A stretch of 64,000 nucleotides of DNA, from contig CACOKN010000001.1 of assembly GCA_902627805.1 (NCBI GenBank), forward strand, positions 1-64,000, in the 5' to 3' direction. A program made the position numbers and the translations under genes. Shown here piece after piece: positions 50,336 through 58,749 of this stretch; the stretch's first letter is position 1, and each line of letters opens with the position of its first letter. The notes beneath the pieces were generated by a model that ran no database searches, was not told the origin of the DNA, and worked only from the letters and a program-made list of their open reading frames with translations. The stretch comes from an uncultured Pelagibacteraceae bacterium. GTDB lineage: Bacteria > Pseudomonadota > Alphaproteobacteria > Pelagibacterales > Pelagibacteraceae.

Positions 50336-51166
50336 TTACATAGAGGCATCAAAACCGAACCATTTTGTAGCTATTCTACTAATGTCTCCGTTTTTTCTAG
50401 CCTTCTCTATTGCTTTGTTAAATGCTTTTAATAATTCAGTGTCGTCTTTTCTAATTCCAACTCCAACACCATTACCAAATGCTCCTCCTGAAAAAGTTGG
50501 ACCTACAAGAACAACTGGTTTACCAGATTTTTCAGCATAATCTGTAAAAGCGACTGCAGCTGCTAATGCAACATCGCATCTTCCTGATGCTAAATCTAAG
50601 TTGACTTCATCTTGAGTTTTGTAAGTTCTTAGATTTATTTTTCCAACATCACCAGATTCTAAAAAGTTTTGGTGAATAGTTGCCGTTTGTGTACAAACAG
50701 TTTTACCAGCAAGTGCACCCGTTAAAGTTTTTAAAGTTTTTTTAACACCTGAACCACCTAAAGTAAGATTGATCCCCTCTGGAGTATCCATACCTTCAAG
50801 GTCAGAACCTTTCATAACTGCTAAAGATGCAACCTCATCTGCATAACCTTGAGAAAAGCTAATAGCTTTCTGTCTTTCAGCAGTAATAGACATACCTGCC
50901 ATAATTGCATCAAATTTTCTCATAATTAAAGCTGGTATCATTCCATCCCAATCTTGTTCAACTATCTCACATTGTTGTCCAATATATCTGCAAAGTGTGT
51001 AAGCTAATTCGACTTCAAATCCAATTAATTTACCTGATGCATCTTTAGAATTCCATGGAGGATAAGCACCTTCTGTTCCAATTTTAATTTTATCAGCATT
51101 AACATTTCCAATAATCAATAATGAAAATAAAACTGAAAAAATAGTTTTTTTAAATATATTCATCAT
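50336..51166 (-). CDS. Periplasmic amino-acid binding protein (Lys/Arg/Orn/opine type)
   Basis: 276 residues with a signal peptide cleaved after about NVNA. The mature start DKIKIGTEGAYPPWNSKDASGKLIGFEVELAYTLC and QDWDGMIPALIMRKFDAIMAGMSITAERQKAISFS are the family-3 binding protein signatures; the aromatic and acidic pocket residues fit cationic amino acids or opines. Two ATGs lie side by side; the second (51163) is better spaced (6 bases) from AGGAG. Confidence 0.92.
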   Translation of the reverse strand: MMNIFKKTIFSVLFSLLIIGNVNADKIKIGTEGAYPPWNSKDASGKLIGFEVELAYTLCRYIGQQCEIVEQDWDGMIPALIMRKFDAIMAGMSITAERQKAISFSQGYADEVASLAVMKGSDLEGMDTPEGINLTLGGSGVKKTLKTLTGALAGKTVCTQTATIHQNFLESGDVGKINLRTYKTQDEVNLDLASGRCDVALAAAVAFTDYAEKSGKPVVLVGPTFSGGAFGNGVGVGIRKDDTELLKAFNKAIEKARKNGDISRIATKWFGFDASM

Positions 51167-51223
51167 TCTCTCCTTTAATAAAAAAATATTATTTCACAAA
51201 TCAGAGACTTTAAAAAGAAAAAA

Positions 51224-52264
51224 CTAATGATTTATTGAAGACGAGAAATTCCAAGAACAATCAAAACTGGGTACATAAACCCTAGATAATTTGGTATTTC
51301 CAAAATGATGATGAAAAACATTCATCCAATTTTCAACTTGAAGAGGTTTTTTATCTTGGCTGCCAACTTGTGCTGTGATCACACCCTTTGGTTTTAATAT
51401 TCTTACTAAAGAGTCCATATTTTTTGCGGCCAAATCTATACAAAACTGATCATCATTTAAATCTACAAAGATATGATCGTATGTATCGTCTTTTACTGAT
51501 TTAATACTATGAAAGGCATCTCCCCAAACACATTTAACTGAATTTTTCTCTGTAGCTTTTTTTCCAATGTCCCCTAAATGTTTATTACAAACTTCAACTA
51601 CCTCAGGATCAAGCTCATACCAATCGATAAAATTAAATTTTTTAGATATGCATTCTCTAGCAACTCCTCCATCACCACCACCAATGATTGCAGCTCTTTC
51701 ATTGTTTTTATTTAACTTCAACCCTGCTCCCACAAATGTTGAGCTGTACAAATGTTCATCAGATTCAGCTACTTGAATTTCACCATCAATAAACAATGAT
51801 TTACCGAATTGCTCTAACTCTAAAATTTCGATGTGTTGACCCACTTTTGATTTAAAATCTTCCAGAACTTCATTTACAACATATGATTTTTGTAAACCTG
51901 GAGAGCTGTAAATATCGTGATAGAGAGATCTTGTATCTCTGTTAAATTCTTTTTTTACAATTCTTTTGTGCTTAAATTCTTTTTTAACAATATCAATCGC
52001 TACTGAGGGACTAATTTTTCCACAAGTAAAGAAATCAAAACTTATAATTCCTTTTTCAGGAAATGTATGAAAACTGATATGACTTTCAGCTAATAATGCA
52101 AGAATTGTAAAGCCCTGCGGTTCAAACTTGTATTTTGATATATTTAAGATTGTAACTTTAGCTACTTTAGCAATCTCTTTGATAACTTTTTCATAAACCG
52201 ATGGATCATATTCTTTATCAGTGCCAATTATATCTAAAGTAATGTGCTCCCCTACTTTTATCAT
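51224..52264 (-). CDS. Fused SpeD-like pyruvoyl decarboxylase and SpeE-like aminopropyltransferase
   Basis: 346 residues. Residues 1-120 are SpeD-like: the self-cleavage site is E60-S61 in LLAESHISFHTFPE (Ser61 becomes the pyruvoyl group), with H66 and C81 (FFTCGKISP) at expected positions. Residues 125-346 are SpeE-like: QHIEILELEQFGKSLFIDGEIQ, GGGDGGVAREC (195-205), DWYELDPEVV and D258 (FVDLN). The substrate region DEHLYSSTF lacks the HEM/QEM of classical SpeE. The fusion would make decarboxylated SAM and spermidine, or the SpeD half may decarboxylate ornithine or arginine, as reported for some fused homologues. It is part of an MTA-salvage cluster. Confidence 0.85.
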   Translation of the reverse strand: MIKVGEHITLDIIGTDKEYDPSVYEKVIKEIAKVAKVTILNISKYKFEPQGFTILALLAESHISFHTFPEKGIISFDFFTCGKISPSVAIDIVKKEFKHKRIVKKEFNRDTRSLYHDIYSSPGLQKSYVVNEVLEDFKSKVGQHIEILELEQFGKSLFIDGEIQVAESDEHLYSSTFVGAGLKLNKNNERAAIIGGGDGGVARECISKKFNFIDWYELDPEVVEVCNKHLGDIGKKATEKNSVKCVWGDAFHSIKSVKDDTYDHIFVDLNDDQFCIDLAAKNMDSLVRILKPKGVITAQVGSQDKKPLQVENWMNVFHHHFGNTKLSRVYVPSFDCSWNFSSSINH

Positions 52265-52265
52265 A

Positions 52266-52922
52266 TTACCCTTTTTTATAATTTTTAGCTTTTTCCAAAA
52301 CTTTTTTCATTTCTTCTAATGAAAGAATCTTTGGGTCTCCTAACTTTAGTGCAATAGTGTATTGATGACAAATATTTTCTATCTCTTGTGCTAGTTCAAA
52401 TGCTTGATCTAGATTTTTTCCAAAAGCAACCTGTCCGTGATTAGACATCAAACAAGCACTTCTATTTTCTAAAGCTTTAATTACATTTTGTGAAAGTTCT
52501 TTTGTCCCAAAAGTAGCGTATTCAGCACATTTAATGTCTTCTCCTCCTGCTAGAGCAATCATGTAATGAAACGGCGGTATAGATTTTCTGAGTGAAGATA
52601 CAGCTGTTGCGTGTGGAGAATGTGCATGAACAATTGCTTGGGCATCTTTTTTATTAACATAAATATCTCTATGAAATCTCCATTCGGAGGAGGGTTTGTT
52701 CACTGAGACGTTATTTTCTGCTTCTTCATTTAAACTCATAAAAACAATATCTTCTGGCTTTAATGTTTCATATTTTTTTCCTGATGGAGTAATTAAATAA
52801 CCTTGAATATTATCTTGTTCTGCTCTCAAAGATATATTTCCTGATCGTAGCGGTGAAAGATTCGTAGAGTTCAATTTTAGAGAATGCTCAATAATTTGAT
52901 TTCTTTGGTCTAAATTCTTCAT
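52266..52922 (-). CDS. Class II aldolase/adducin family protein (methylthioribulose-1-P or fuculose-1-P aldolase type)
   Basis: 218 residues. Zinc ligands H99, H101 (HAHSPHATAV) and H161 (SNHGQVAFG) and the acid/base E80 (PSSEWRFHRD) are all present, as is the SGNISLR loop. In this operon (mtnP-mtnA upstream) it should act on 5-methylthioribulose-1-phosphate: either cleavage to DHAP and methylthioacetaldehyde (DHAP shunt, Ald2-type) or dehydration (MtnB). The lack of mtnC, mtnD or mtnK nearby favours the shunt. One base separates it from the SpeD-SpeE gene. Confidence 0.82.
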   Translation of the reverse strand: MKNLDQRNQIIEHSLKLNSTNLSPLRSGNISLRAEQDNIQGYLITPSGKKYETLKPEDIVFMSLNEEAENNVSVNKPSSEWRFHRDIYVNKKDAQAIVHAHSPHATAVSSLRKSIPPFHYMIALAGGEDIKCAEYATFGTKELSQNVIKALENRSACLMSNHGQVAFGKNLDQAFELAQEIENICHQYTIALKLGDPKILSLEEMKKVLEKAKNYKKG

Positions 52923-53989
52923 TTAAATAATTCTTTTAGTCCTCTTTCTGATGCTTCACATATACCTTTTTCCGTAATTAATCCCGTAACGTATTTTGCT
53001 GGGGTTACATCAAAAGCTAAATTCATAGCCTTACTATTTTTTGGATAAATTTGTATTTTCTTTATATTTCCTTTTTCATCTAAACCTTCCGCATGAGATA
53101 ATTCCTCTGAATTTCTCTCCTCAATTGGAATATCTTTATGATCTTTTATATTCCAATCAATTGTTGAACTTGGTAGTGCAACATAAAAAGGAATTTTGTT
53201 ATCATGAGCTGCTAGTGCTTTTAGATAAGTTCCAACTTTATTACAAACATCTCCATTGGCTAGAGTTCTGTCTGTTCCAACAATACACATATCAACCTCT
53301 CCTCTCTGCATCAAAATTCCACCTGTGTTATCTGCAATAATTGTGTTTTTAATTCCTTCCTCATTTAATTCATAAGAAGTAAGATTTGCTCCTTGATTTC
53401 TTGGTCTAGTTTCATCTGCCCATACATGAACAGGAATTCCTTTTTTGTGTGCATGATAAATTGGAGAAGTTGCGGTCCCCCAATTTATTGTTGCAAGCCA
53501 ACCTGCATTACAATGAGTTAATATGTTAACTGTATCTTTTTTTTTATTATAAATTTCCTCTATTATTTTAAGACCATTTAATCCTATATTTTCACAAAAT
53601 TTTATATCTTCTTCGCATATATCTTTTGCTTCATTAAGAGCTATTTCTAAAATTTTATCACTATTTAAACCTGATAATTTATTCATCATTCTATCAACAG
53701 CCCATTTTAGATTTATTGCTGTTGGTCTTGAACTTATTAATTCATCTGCAGATTTTTTTAAAAATGATTGATCATTATTTTCAATAATTGCCAAAACTAG
53801 TCCATAAGCTGCTGTAGCACCTATCAAAGGTGCCCCTCTTACTTCCATAATTTTTATAGCATTAATTGCATCTTTAACTGATTTTAGATCCTTTATGATA
53901 AATTGATGTGGTAGTTTTGTTTGATCAATAATTTTTACAACATTATTTTCAAACCAAATAGTACGATACTCTTTTCCTTCTATTCTCAT
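52919..53989 (-). CDS. mtnA: S-methyl-5-thioribose-1-phosphate isomerase
   Basis: 356 residues of the eIF2B-like fold. Markers are MEVRGAPLIGATAAYGL, the catalytic Cys in LTHCNAGWLAT and the catalytic Asp region GTDRTLANGDVCNKVGTYLKA. It converts methylthioribose-1-phosphate to the ribulose form. Both ends overlap neighbours by 4 bases (mtnP upstream, aldolase downstream), so the three act as one unit in MTA disposal. Confidence 0.94.
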   Translation of the reverse strand: MRIEGKEYRTIWFENNVVKIIDQTKLPHQFIIKDLKSVKDAINAIKIMEVRGAPLIGATAAYGLVLAIIENNDQSFLKKSADELISSRPTAINLKWAVDRMMNKLSGLNSDKILEIALNEAKDICEEDIKFCENIGLNGLKIIEEIYNKKKDTVNILTHCNAGWLATINWGTATSPIYHAHKKGIPVHVWADETRPRNQGANLTSYELNEEGIKNTIIADNTGGILMQRGEVDMCIVGTDRTLANGDVCNKVGTYLKALAAHDNKIPFYVALPSSTIDWNIKDHKDIPIEERNSEELSHAEGLDEKGNIKKIQIYPKNSKAMNLAFDVTPAKYVTGLITEKGICEASERGLKELFK

Positions 53990-54858
53990 TTATTTAAAAC
54001 TCTACCCGCAACTGTTTTAAGTTTATCTATAGTTTTTTTTGTTCTTTTTTCTGGAGTTGTAATAATTGCAACATCTAGACAATTATTAGTTGGATCTTTG
54101 GGATCAATATGATTTTCAAAATTTTCTATCAGATTTTTTATCATATTTTTTGCTTTCGCAGCATTTCCTAAAAGAACTTTTATTACTTGTTGCACGTCCA
54201 CATTTTCATGATCTGGATGCCAACAATCATAATCAGTTACCATTGAAACAGATGCATACCTAATTTCTGCTTCTCTAGCTAATTTAGCCTCTGGCATATT
54301 TGTCATACCAATCACATCAGCTTTCCAAGATTTATAAAGATTGGATTCAGCTAAAGTTGAAAATTGTGGCCCTTCCATTACTACATAAGTTCCACCTCTT
54401 TGATATTCTATTTTTTCTTTTTTAATAGACTCTTCACACGCATTCATCAGACCATTAGATGTTGGATGAGCCATAGAAACATGGGCAACGATTTCATCAT
54501 CAAAAAAAGTTTTATTTCTTGCAAAAGTTCTATCTATAAATTGATCAACAATTACAAATTTACCTGGTGGTAAATTTTCTTTTAAAGATCCAACAGCTGA
54601 TACCGAAACAATGTCAGAAACACCTAATTGTTTTAATGCATCAATATTAGCTCTAAAATTTATTTTTGAAGGTGAAATAAAATGCCCCCTTCCGTGTCTC
54701 GGTAAAAAATAAACCTCTTTATTTTTATATTTTGTCTTTAAAATTTGATCTGAGGGTTTCCCCCAGGGAGTTTCTAAATCAACTAACTCTCGATTTTCAA
54801 ATTCCTCAACATCATATAAACCGCTTCCACCAATGATCGCTAATTTATTTATTGTCAT
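53986..54858 (-). CDS. mtnP: S-methyl-5'-thioadenosine phosphorylase
   Basis: 290 residues with the MtnP start LAIIGGSGLYDVEEFENRE, RHGRGH, NFRANIDALKQLGV and GTYVVMEGPQFSTLAES; SxxNMPEAKLAREAE (here TNMPEAKLAREAE) and the Asp in DYDCWH specify 6-aminopurine nucleosides. It splits MTA, the by-product of spermidine synthesis, into adenine and methylthioribose-1-phosphate. Heads the mtnP-mtnA-aldolase-speDE operon, divergent from apt, which takes the adenine. Confidence 0.95.
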   Translation of the reverse strand: MTINKLAIIGGSGLYDVEEFENRELVDLETPWGKPSDQILKTKYKNKEVYFLPRHGRGHFISPSKINFRANIDALKQLGVSDIVSVSAVGSLKENLPPGKFVIVDQFIDRTFARNKTFFDDEIVAHVSMAHPTSNGLMNACEESIKKEKIEYQRGGTYVVMEGPQFSTLAESNLYKSWKADVIGMTNMPEAKLAREAEIRYASVSMVTDYDCWHPDHENVDVQQVIKVLLGNAAKAKNMIKNLIENFENHIDPKDPTNNCLDVAIITTPEKRTKKTIDKLKTVAGRVLNK

Positions 54859-54900
54859 CTTAAAATATTTTAATTAATTATTAATATATAATTTACTCTT

Positions 54901-55428
54901 ATGAATTTAAAAGATTTTATTAGATCAATTCCAGATTATCCAAAAAAAGGGATATTATTTCGAGATATAACAACATTAATTAAAAATGAAAAAGCATTTT
55001 CTGAAACAATAAATCAGATAGTTGAGAGGAGCAAAAAAGTAAAATTTGATAAAATTGCAGCAGTTGAGTCAAGAGGCTTTGTCTTTGCTTCTGCTGTTTC
55101 ATACATATTAAAAAAACCATTTGTAATGCTTAGAAAGAAAAATAAATTACCAGCTGATGTTCACTCAATAGATTTTGAACTTGAATATGGTACTGCAACA
55201 ATAGAGGTGCATAAAGATTCTATAAATGAAAATGATGAGGTTTTAATTATTGATGATTTAATTGCAACTGGTGGTACTGCTGAGGCAGCAGCTAAGTTAG
55301 TTGAAATTTCAAAAGGAAAAGTTGCTGCTTTTATTTTTGTTATTAATTTGTTTGATCTCAATGGTACGGACAAATTAGTAAAAAAAGGTTATAAAGTTGA
55401 AAACTTAATTGATTTTCCAGGTCATTGA
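54901..55428 (+). CDS. apt: Adenine phosphoribosyltransferase
   Basis: 175 residues. IPDYPKKGILFRDITTL near the start, VESRGFVFASAVSY and the PRPP loop VLIIDDLIATGGTAEAA (about 117-133) are the Apt signature. It turns adenine and PRPP into AMP. Its divergent placement 42 bases from mtnP joins adenine release to salvage, and the shared gap probably holds both promoters. Confidence 0.96.
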   Translation: MNLKDFIRSIPDYPKKGILFRDITTLIKNEKAFSETINQIVERSKKVKFDKIAAVESRGFVFASAVSYILKKPFVMLRKKNKLPADVHSIDFELEYGTATIEVHKDSINENDEVLIIDDLIATGGTAEAAAKLVEISKGKVAAFIFVINLFDLNGTDKLVKKGYKVENLIDFPGH

Positions 55429-55431
55429 AAA

Positions 55432-56109
55432 ATGGAAAAGTTAAATAAAATTTCAAAATTATTTAATAAGATTTATTACAATCTTTTCGTCGAAAGTTTT
55501 AGAGGTAAACTTAATTATAATTTTCCACCAAATTATTTTCGTTGGGATCTTATTGAATATTTGATTAACAAATACGGATATTCTGATTACTTAGAAATTG
55601 GTTGTGATCAAGATCAGTTATTTTCAAAAATTAAGGTACAAAATAAAGTTGGTGTAGACCCAAGTAGTGGTGGGAATGTGAGAAAAACAAGTGATGAATT
55701 TTTTAAGGAAAATAAGAAAAAATTTGACATAGTTTTCATAGATGGCCTGCATACTTATGATCAAGTAAAAAAGGATATTTTAAATTCAATAAACTGTTTA
55801 AAAGAAAATGGTATTGTCTTAGTACATGATTGTATGCCCGATAGTCTAAGTAAACAGGCCGTTCCTAGATATAGAATGATATGGAATGGTGATGTTTGGA
55901 AAGCAATAGTTGACTTGAGGCAAAAAGAAGATTTAGAAATTTTTACATGTGAAATGGATCAAGGTATAGGAATAATTAAAAAAGAAAAAAATACCTCTAT
56001 CTTAGAAATTAAAAAACCAGCAAGAAATCTTAAATTTAAAGATTACTATGCCAATTACAAAAGTTTTCTTAGAGTAATAAGTGTAGAAGAATTAAAAGAG
56101 AAATATTAA
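55432..56109 (+). CDS. Class I SAM-dependent methyltransferase (Methyltransf_24 type)
   Basis: 225 residues with YLEIGCDQDQLF (motif I), GVDPSSGG, and FDIVFIDGLHTYDQVKKDILNSINCLKENGIVLVHDCMP, the IDG-HxYxxVxxD...HD pattern of Methyltransf_24 enzymes in polysaccharide clusters. The target is probably a sugar or glycan hydroxyl. It starts 3 bases after apt and its end overlaps the convergent epimerase gene by 4 bases. Confidence 0.83.
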   Translation: MEKLNKISKLFNKIYYNLFVESFRGKLNYNFPPNYFRWDLIEYLINKYGYSDYLEIGCDQDQLFSKIKVQNKVGVDPSSGGNVRKTSDEFFKENKKKFDIVFIDGLHTYDQVKKDILNSINCLKENGIVLVHDCMPDSLSKQAVPRYRMIWNGDVWKAIVDLRQKEDLEIFTCEMDQGIGIIKKEKNTSILEIKKPARNLKFKDYYANYKSFLRVISVEELKEKY

Positions 56110-57119
56110 ATTTCTTTGTTTTTCCAAGTATCTGGAGTTAAATCATTTTCAATCTCAATTGTTAAACGATAATTGAAATCTTTAGTTCCTCTTTTTTTTA
56201 TATAATCATAAGTTTTTTTAACACCATCGCTCAAACTTACTTTTGTCTCGTAATTTAGTAATTTTCTTGCTTTATCAGCGGAACAGGTAGCATGCTTCAC
56301 CTCTCTTGGTCTGTCCTCTTTATAAACCGCCTCAAGGTTTGAACCAGTTATGTTAGAGCAAATTTCAACCACTTTGTTAACAGTCACAAATTCTTCATCA
56401 GGTCCTATGTTGATTACTTGTTTGTTTAAGTTTTTTTGATCTAACATAGGAATTAAACAGCTTAAACAATCATCAATATATGAAAAGCATCGTTTTTGTT
56501 TGCCATCACCATAAACTATTGGAGGTTTTCCTTGTAGCATTCTATTTAAAAATATGGAGACCACATTTCTATATGGATCAGTATAAATTTGTCTGGGCCC
56601 AATGATATTATGGGGTACAGCAATTACCCACTCTATATTGTTTAAATCACAAAGATTCTTTAGTACATCCTCAGCTGCAACTTTAGAAATACCATAGGGG
56701 TCAACTGGTTTGGGTATCATATCTTCTGTAAAGGGTGTTTGTTGTTCTCCATATCTTGCCATGGAAGAACAAAAAATTATTCTTTTTACTTTTTCATTAA
56801 CTGCTGCAGAAAAAATTGAAACTGAAGCAAGGTAATTATTTTTTGTGATTTCATACGGTGAGAATACTGACAAACCCTCATGAGCTGTTGCTGCACAATG
56901 ATAAACAACATCAATATTTTTCATAATTTTTTTAACTTTCGAAAAGTCACTGCAATCCAAATTATGAAACTCTATATCTTTATGTATATTATCCTCATAA
57001 CCACCAATCATATTATCTACACCAATGACTTTATGCCCAAGATCTAATAATTTTTCTGACAAATGTGAACCTAAAAAACCCGCTACACCAGTGATTAAAA
57101 TATTGTATTTAGTTGTCAT
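56106..57119 (-). CDS. NAD-dependent epimerase/dehydratase (UDP-sugar epimerase type)
   Basis: 337-residue extended SDR. The NAD loop is TGVAGFLGSHLSEKLLDLGH, then FHNLDCSD, a Ser in CSSMARYG and the catalytic pair YGISK (Y-x3-K). RCFSYIDDCLSCL and EDRPREVKHATCSADKARKLL are typical of UDP-glucose/UDP-GlcNAc 4-epimerase or dehydratase relatives. It supplies activated sugar to the neighbouring GT2; exact sugar unknown. Confidence 0.9.
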   Translation of the reverse strand: MTTKYNILITGVAGFLGSHLSEKLLDLGHKVIGVDNMIGGYEDNIHKDIEFHNLDCSDFSKVKKIMKNIDVVYHCAATAHEGLSVFSPYEITKNNYLASVSIFSAAVNEKVKRIIFCSSMARYGEQQTPFTEDMIPKPVDPYGISKVAAEDVLKNLCDLNNIEWVIAVPHNIIGPRQIYTDPYRNVVSIFLNRMLQGKPPIVYGDGKQKRCFSYIDDCLSCLIPMLDQKNLNKQVINIGPDEEFVTVNKVVEICSNITGSNLEAVYKEDRPREVKHATCSADKARKLLNYETKVSLSDGVKKTYDYIKKRGTKDFNYRLTIEIENDLTPDTWKNKEI

Positions 57120-57142
57120 TAAAAATCATTATTATTATACAT

Positions 57143-57985
57143 TTAAAGCTTAGGTCTATACCATGATTTTTTTAATAAAACAGAATTAATAATACCTGAT
57201 AATCTGTGTTTATAAATTTTGCTTTTATACTTTTGAAATGTAATTAAAAAAAATATGAATTTTAATAAAGATGAAGATAATTTTGGTAAAATTTTTATCA
57301 TTGCAATTAAATATCCGTAATGTTTTTTGTGAAAATAAAATGTTGACCACATCCAGTGCCAATTTCTAGAAAGCTCCATGGGTTTATCAATTTCTGAATT
57401 ATGTGATGTGCCACCTAAATGGCTTACTTTGATTGTGGGATCTATAAATATTTTTGAATTATTTTTTTTTAATCTTTTACATAAGTCTATTTCTTCAAAA
57501 TAAAGGAAAAAATTATCATCAAAAAAATTAATTTGCTTGAGATTTTTCATATTCAAAAACATTGCAAAACCTTTAACATTATCTACCTCTTTAATTTCTT
57601 TATCCTCATTTATATTAAAATTATTGTATTTTTCATTTTGAGATATAGGAGCGATAATTCCAAAATCACCTAAATTATTGATGCTTAAAAAAAATTTATT
57701 CACTGCGTCATTATCTAAAGTCACATCAGGGTTAACTATTAAAGCATAACTAGTTTCAACCTTTGATAGACCTAGATTATTTCCTGCTCCATACCCTAAA
57801 TTTTCTTTTGACAAAATACATTCCACATTTTGATATTTAGAGTGAATTTCCTTCTTTAATTTTTCATCATTTGAATTTTCAATAATGATGATTTTAATAC
57901 TTTTTTCAATTGACTCTATACAACTAAAAATTTTATCCCTGCTATGAAATGAAGTGATTATGACAGTTAAATCGAAAGTTTTCAT
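57143..57985 (-). CDS. Glycosyltransferase family 2 (rhamnosyltransferase-like)
   Basis: 280 residues. VIITSFHSRDKIFSCIESI, ENSNDEKL, SKENLGYGAGNNLGLS, NPDVTL (the DxD-type site) and FFDDNFFLYFEEIDLCKRL with VSHLGGTS follow the order of WbbL/RfbN-type rhamnosyltransferases. Likely adds a deoxyhexose or similar to a surface glycan. It is in line with the epimerase gene 23 bases downstream; the tRNA-Met gene lies just upstream. Confidence 0.87.
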   Translation of the reverse strand: MKTFDLTVIITSFHSRDKIFSCIESIEKSIKIIIIENSNDEKLKKEIHSKYQNVECILSKENLGYGAGNNLGLSKVETSYALIVNPDVTLDNDAVNKFFLSINNLGDFGIIAPISQNEKYNNFNINEDKEIKEVDNVKGFAMFLNMKNLKQINFFDDNFFLYFEEIDLCKRLKKNNSKIFIDPTIKVSHLGGTSHNSEIDKPMELSRNWHWMWSTFYFHKKHYGYLIAMIKILPKLSSSLLKFIFFLITFQKYKSKIYKHRLSGIINSVLLKKSWYRPKL

Positions 57986-57997
57986 ATAATATTAATA

Positions 57998-58074
57998 TGG
58001 TAGCGGGAAGTGGGATCGAACCACTGACCTCGGGCTTATGAGTCCCGCGCTCTAACCAACTGAGCTACCCCGCC
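57998..58074 (-). tRNA. tRNA-Met (anticodon CAT)
   Basis: A 77-base tRNA read from 58074 to 57998, starting GGCGGGGTAGCTCAGTTGG and with the T-arm GTGGTTCGATCCCAC; CCA is encoded. The anticodon loop CTCATAA gives CAT. The D-arm TAGCTCAGTTGGTTAGAGC and the G1-U72 end pair fit an elongator tRNA rather than the initiator. The anticodon stem CGGGA/GCCCG leaves an A31-G39 mismatch. A CAT tRNA could also be tRNA-Ile with lysidine, but the body is Met-like. Confidence 0.93.
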
Positions 58075-58167
58075 TTTTGATGAGATTTATAATAGTTTAA
58101 TAATTTGATTCAATATTTATTAATTAAGTAAAAGTTATAAATTTAGAGAAAATTTACTAATATTTTC

Positions 58168-58374
58168 TTAGAAAATGATTAGACCAAATAAAATCAACCC
58201 TGTCGAAGCAGCTGCTGAAAAATACAATTTTTTTCTGTTTTCATTTTTTTTATTAACTGCAATTCTATTTAGAAGAACGTTTATGTTGCTACTTTTTGAT
58301 TGAGTTGATGGTGGATCTTTTTCAAGGTATCTTGCTATAAGCTTTTCTTTGACGTTAATACCTGAATTTTTCAT
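58168..58374 (-). CDS. Small hypothetical membrane protein
   Basis: 68 residues: a polar, charged first 45 (INVKEKLIARYLEKDPPS, then NRIAVNKKNENRKK) and one C-terminal membrane helix (LYFSAAASTGLILFGLIIF). A tail-anchored layout. I do not recognise a family. It follows the next small membrane-protein gene by 40 bases on the same strand, with a similar design, so they may be a pair. Confidence 0.55.
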   Translation of the reverse strand: MKNSGINVKEKLIARYLEKDPPSTQSKSSNINVLLNRIAVNKKNENRKKLYFSAAASTGLILFGLIIF

Positions 58375-58414
58375 ACAAACATTTAATCACGTATAATTGA
58401 TTTTTGCAAATTTG

Positions 58415-58636
58415 TTAGAAAGAAAGATAAATCCCAAAGGATCCAACACAAATTATCAGCAATGATAAAATTAATATATTTTTTTTAAGTTCCTTAGCCT
58501 CTGTTTCCTCTAGCTTCAATTTGAGGATGTTTATATCAACTCTTTTCTTAAATGATTTTAAAGGCTTTTCAGCAACATTAACATCATTTGGGGTCTCGAT
58601 ATTAGTATGTGTCTCTGCAAAGCCTTTATTATTCAT
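58415..58636 (-). CDS. Small hypothetical tail-anchored membrane protein
   Basis: 73 residues from the ATG at 58636; a TTG two codons upstream is in frame but less likely. A polar N-terminus (MNNKGFAETHTNIETPND) leads to a charged helix (VDINILKLKLEETEAKELKKN) and a C-terminal membrane helix (ILILSLLIICVGSFGIYLSF). No family recognised. Its start lies 46 bases from the first operator-like repeat of the divergent regulator, so it may share control with it. Confidence 0.55.
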   Translation of the reverse strand: MNNKGFAETHTNIETPNDVNVAEKPLKSFKKRVDINILKLKLEETEAKELKKNILILSLLIICVGSFGIYLSF

Positions 58637-58681
58637 ATCCAAATTAATACATCAAAAAGCTTATTGAACAATTTATGTAAA

Positions 58682-58733
58682 GTTCAATTTGGGTCACTAT
58701 AAGATTGACATGTGTTCAATTTGGGTCAATATT
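58682..58733 (+). promoter_or_regulatory. Sigma-70 promoter with two operator-like direct repeats
   Basis: GTTCAATTTGGGTCA occurs twice, at 58682-58696 and 58714-58728, 32 bases apart (about three helical turns). A perfect -35 TTGACA sits at 58705-58710 and, after 17 bases, AATATT at 58728-58733 can serve as -10. The second repeat therefore fills the spacer between -35 and -10 and the first lies just upstream, an ideal place for repression. The regulator start follows at 58750. Confidence 0.7.
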
Positions 58734-58749
58734 CTTCAAATCAAATTTT

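Noticed and set aside
58705-58749. Extended N-terminus of the double winged-helix regulator from TTG at 58705
   Set aside because: TTGACA there is better read as the -35 box and the added residues would be encoded by the operator repeat; ATG at 58750 is preferred.
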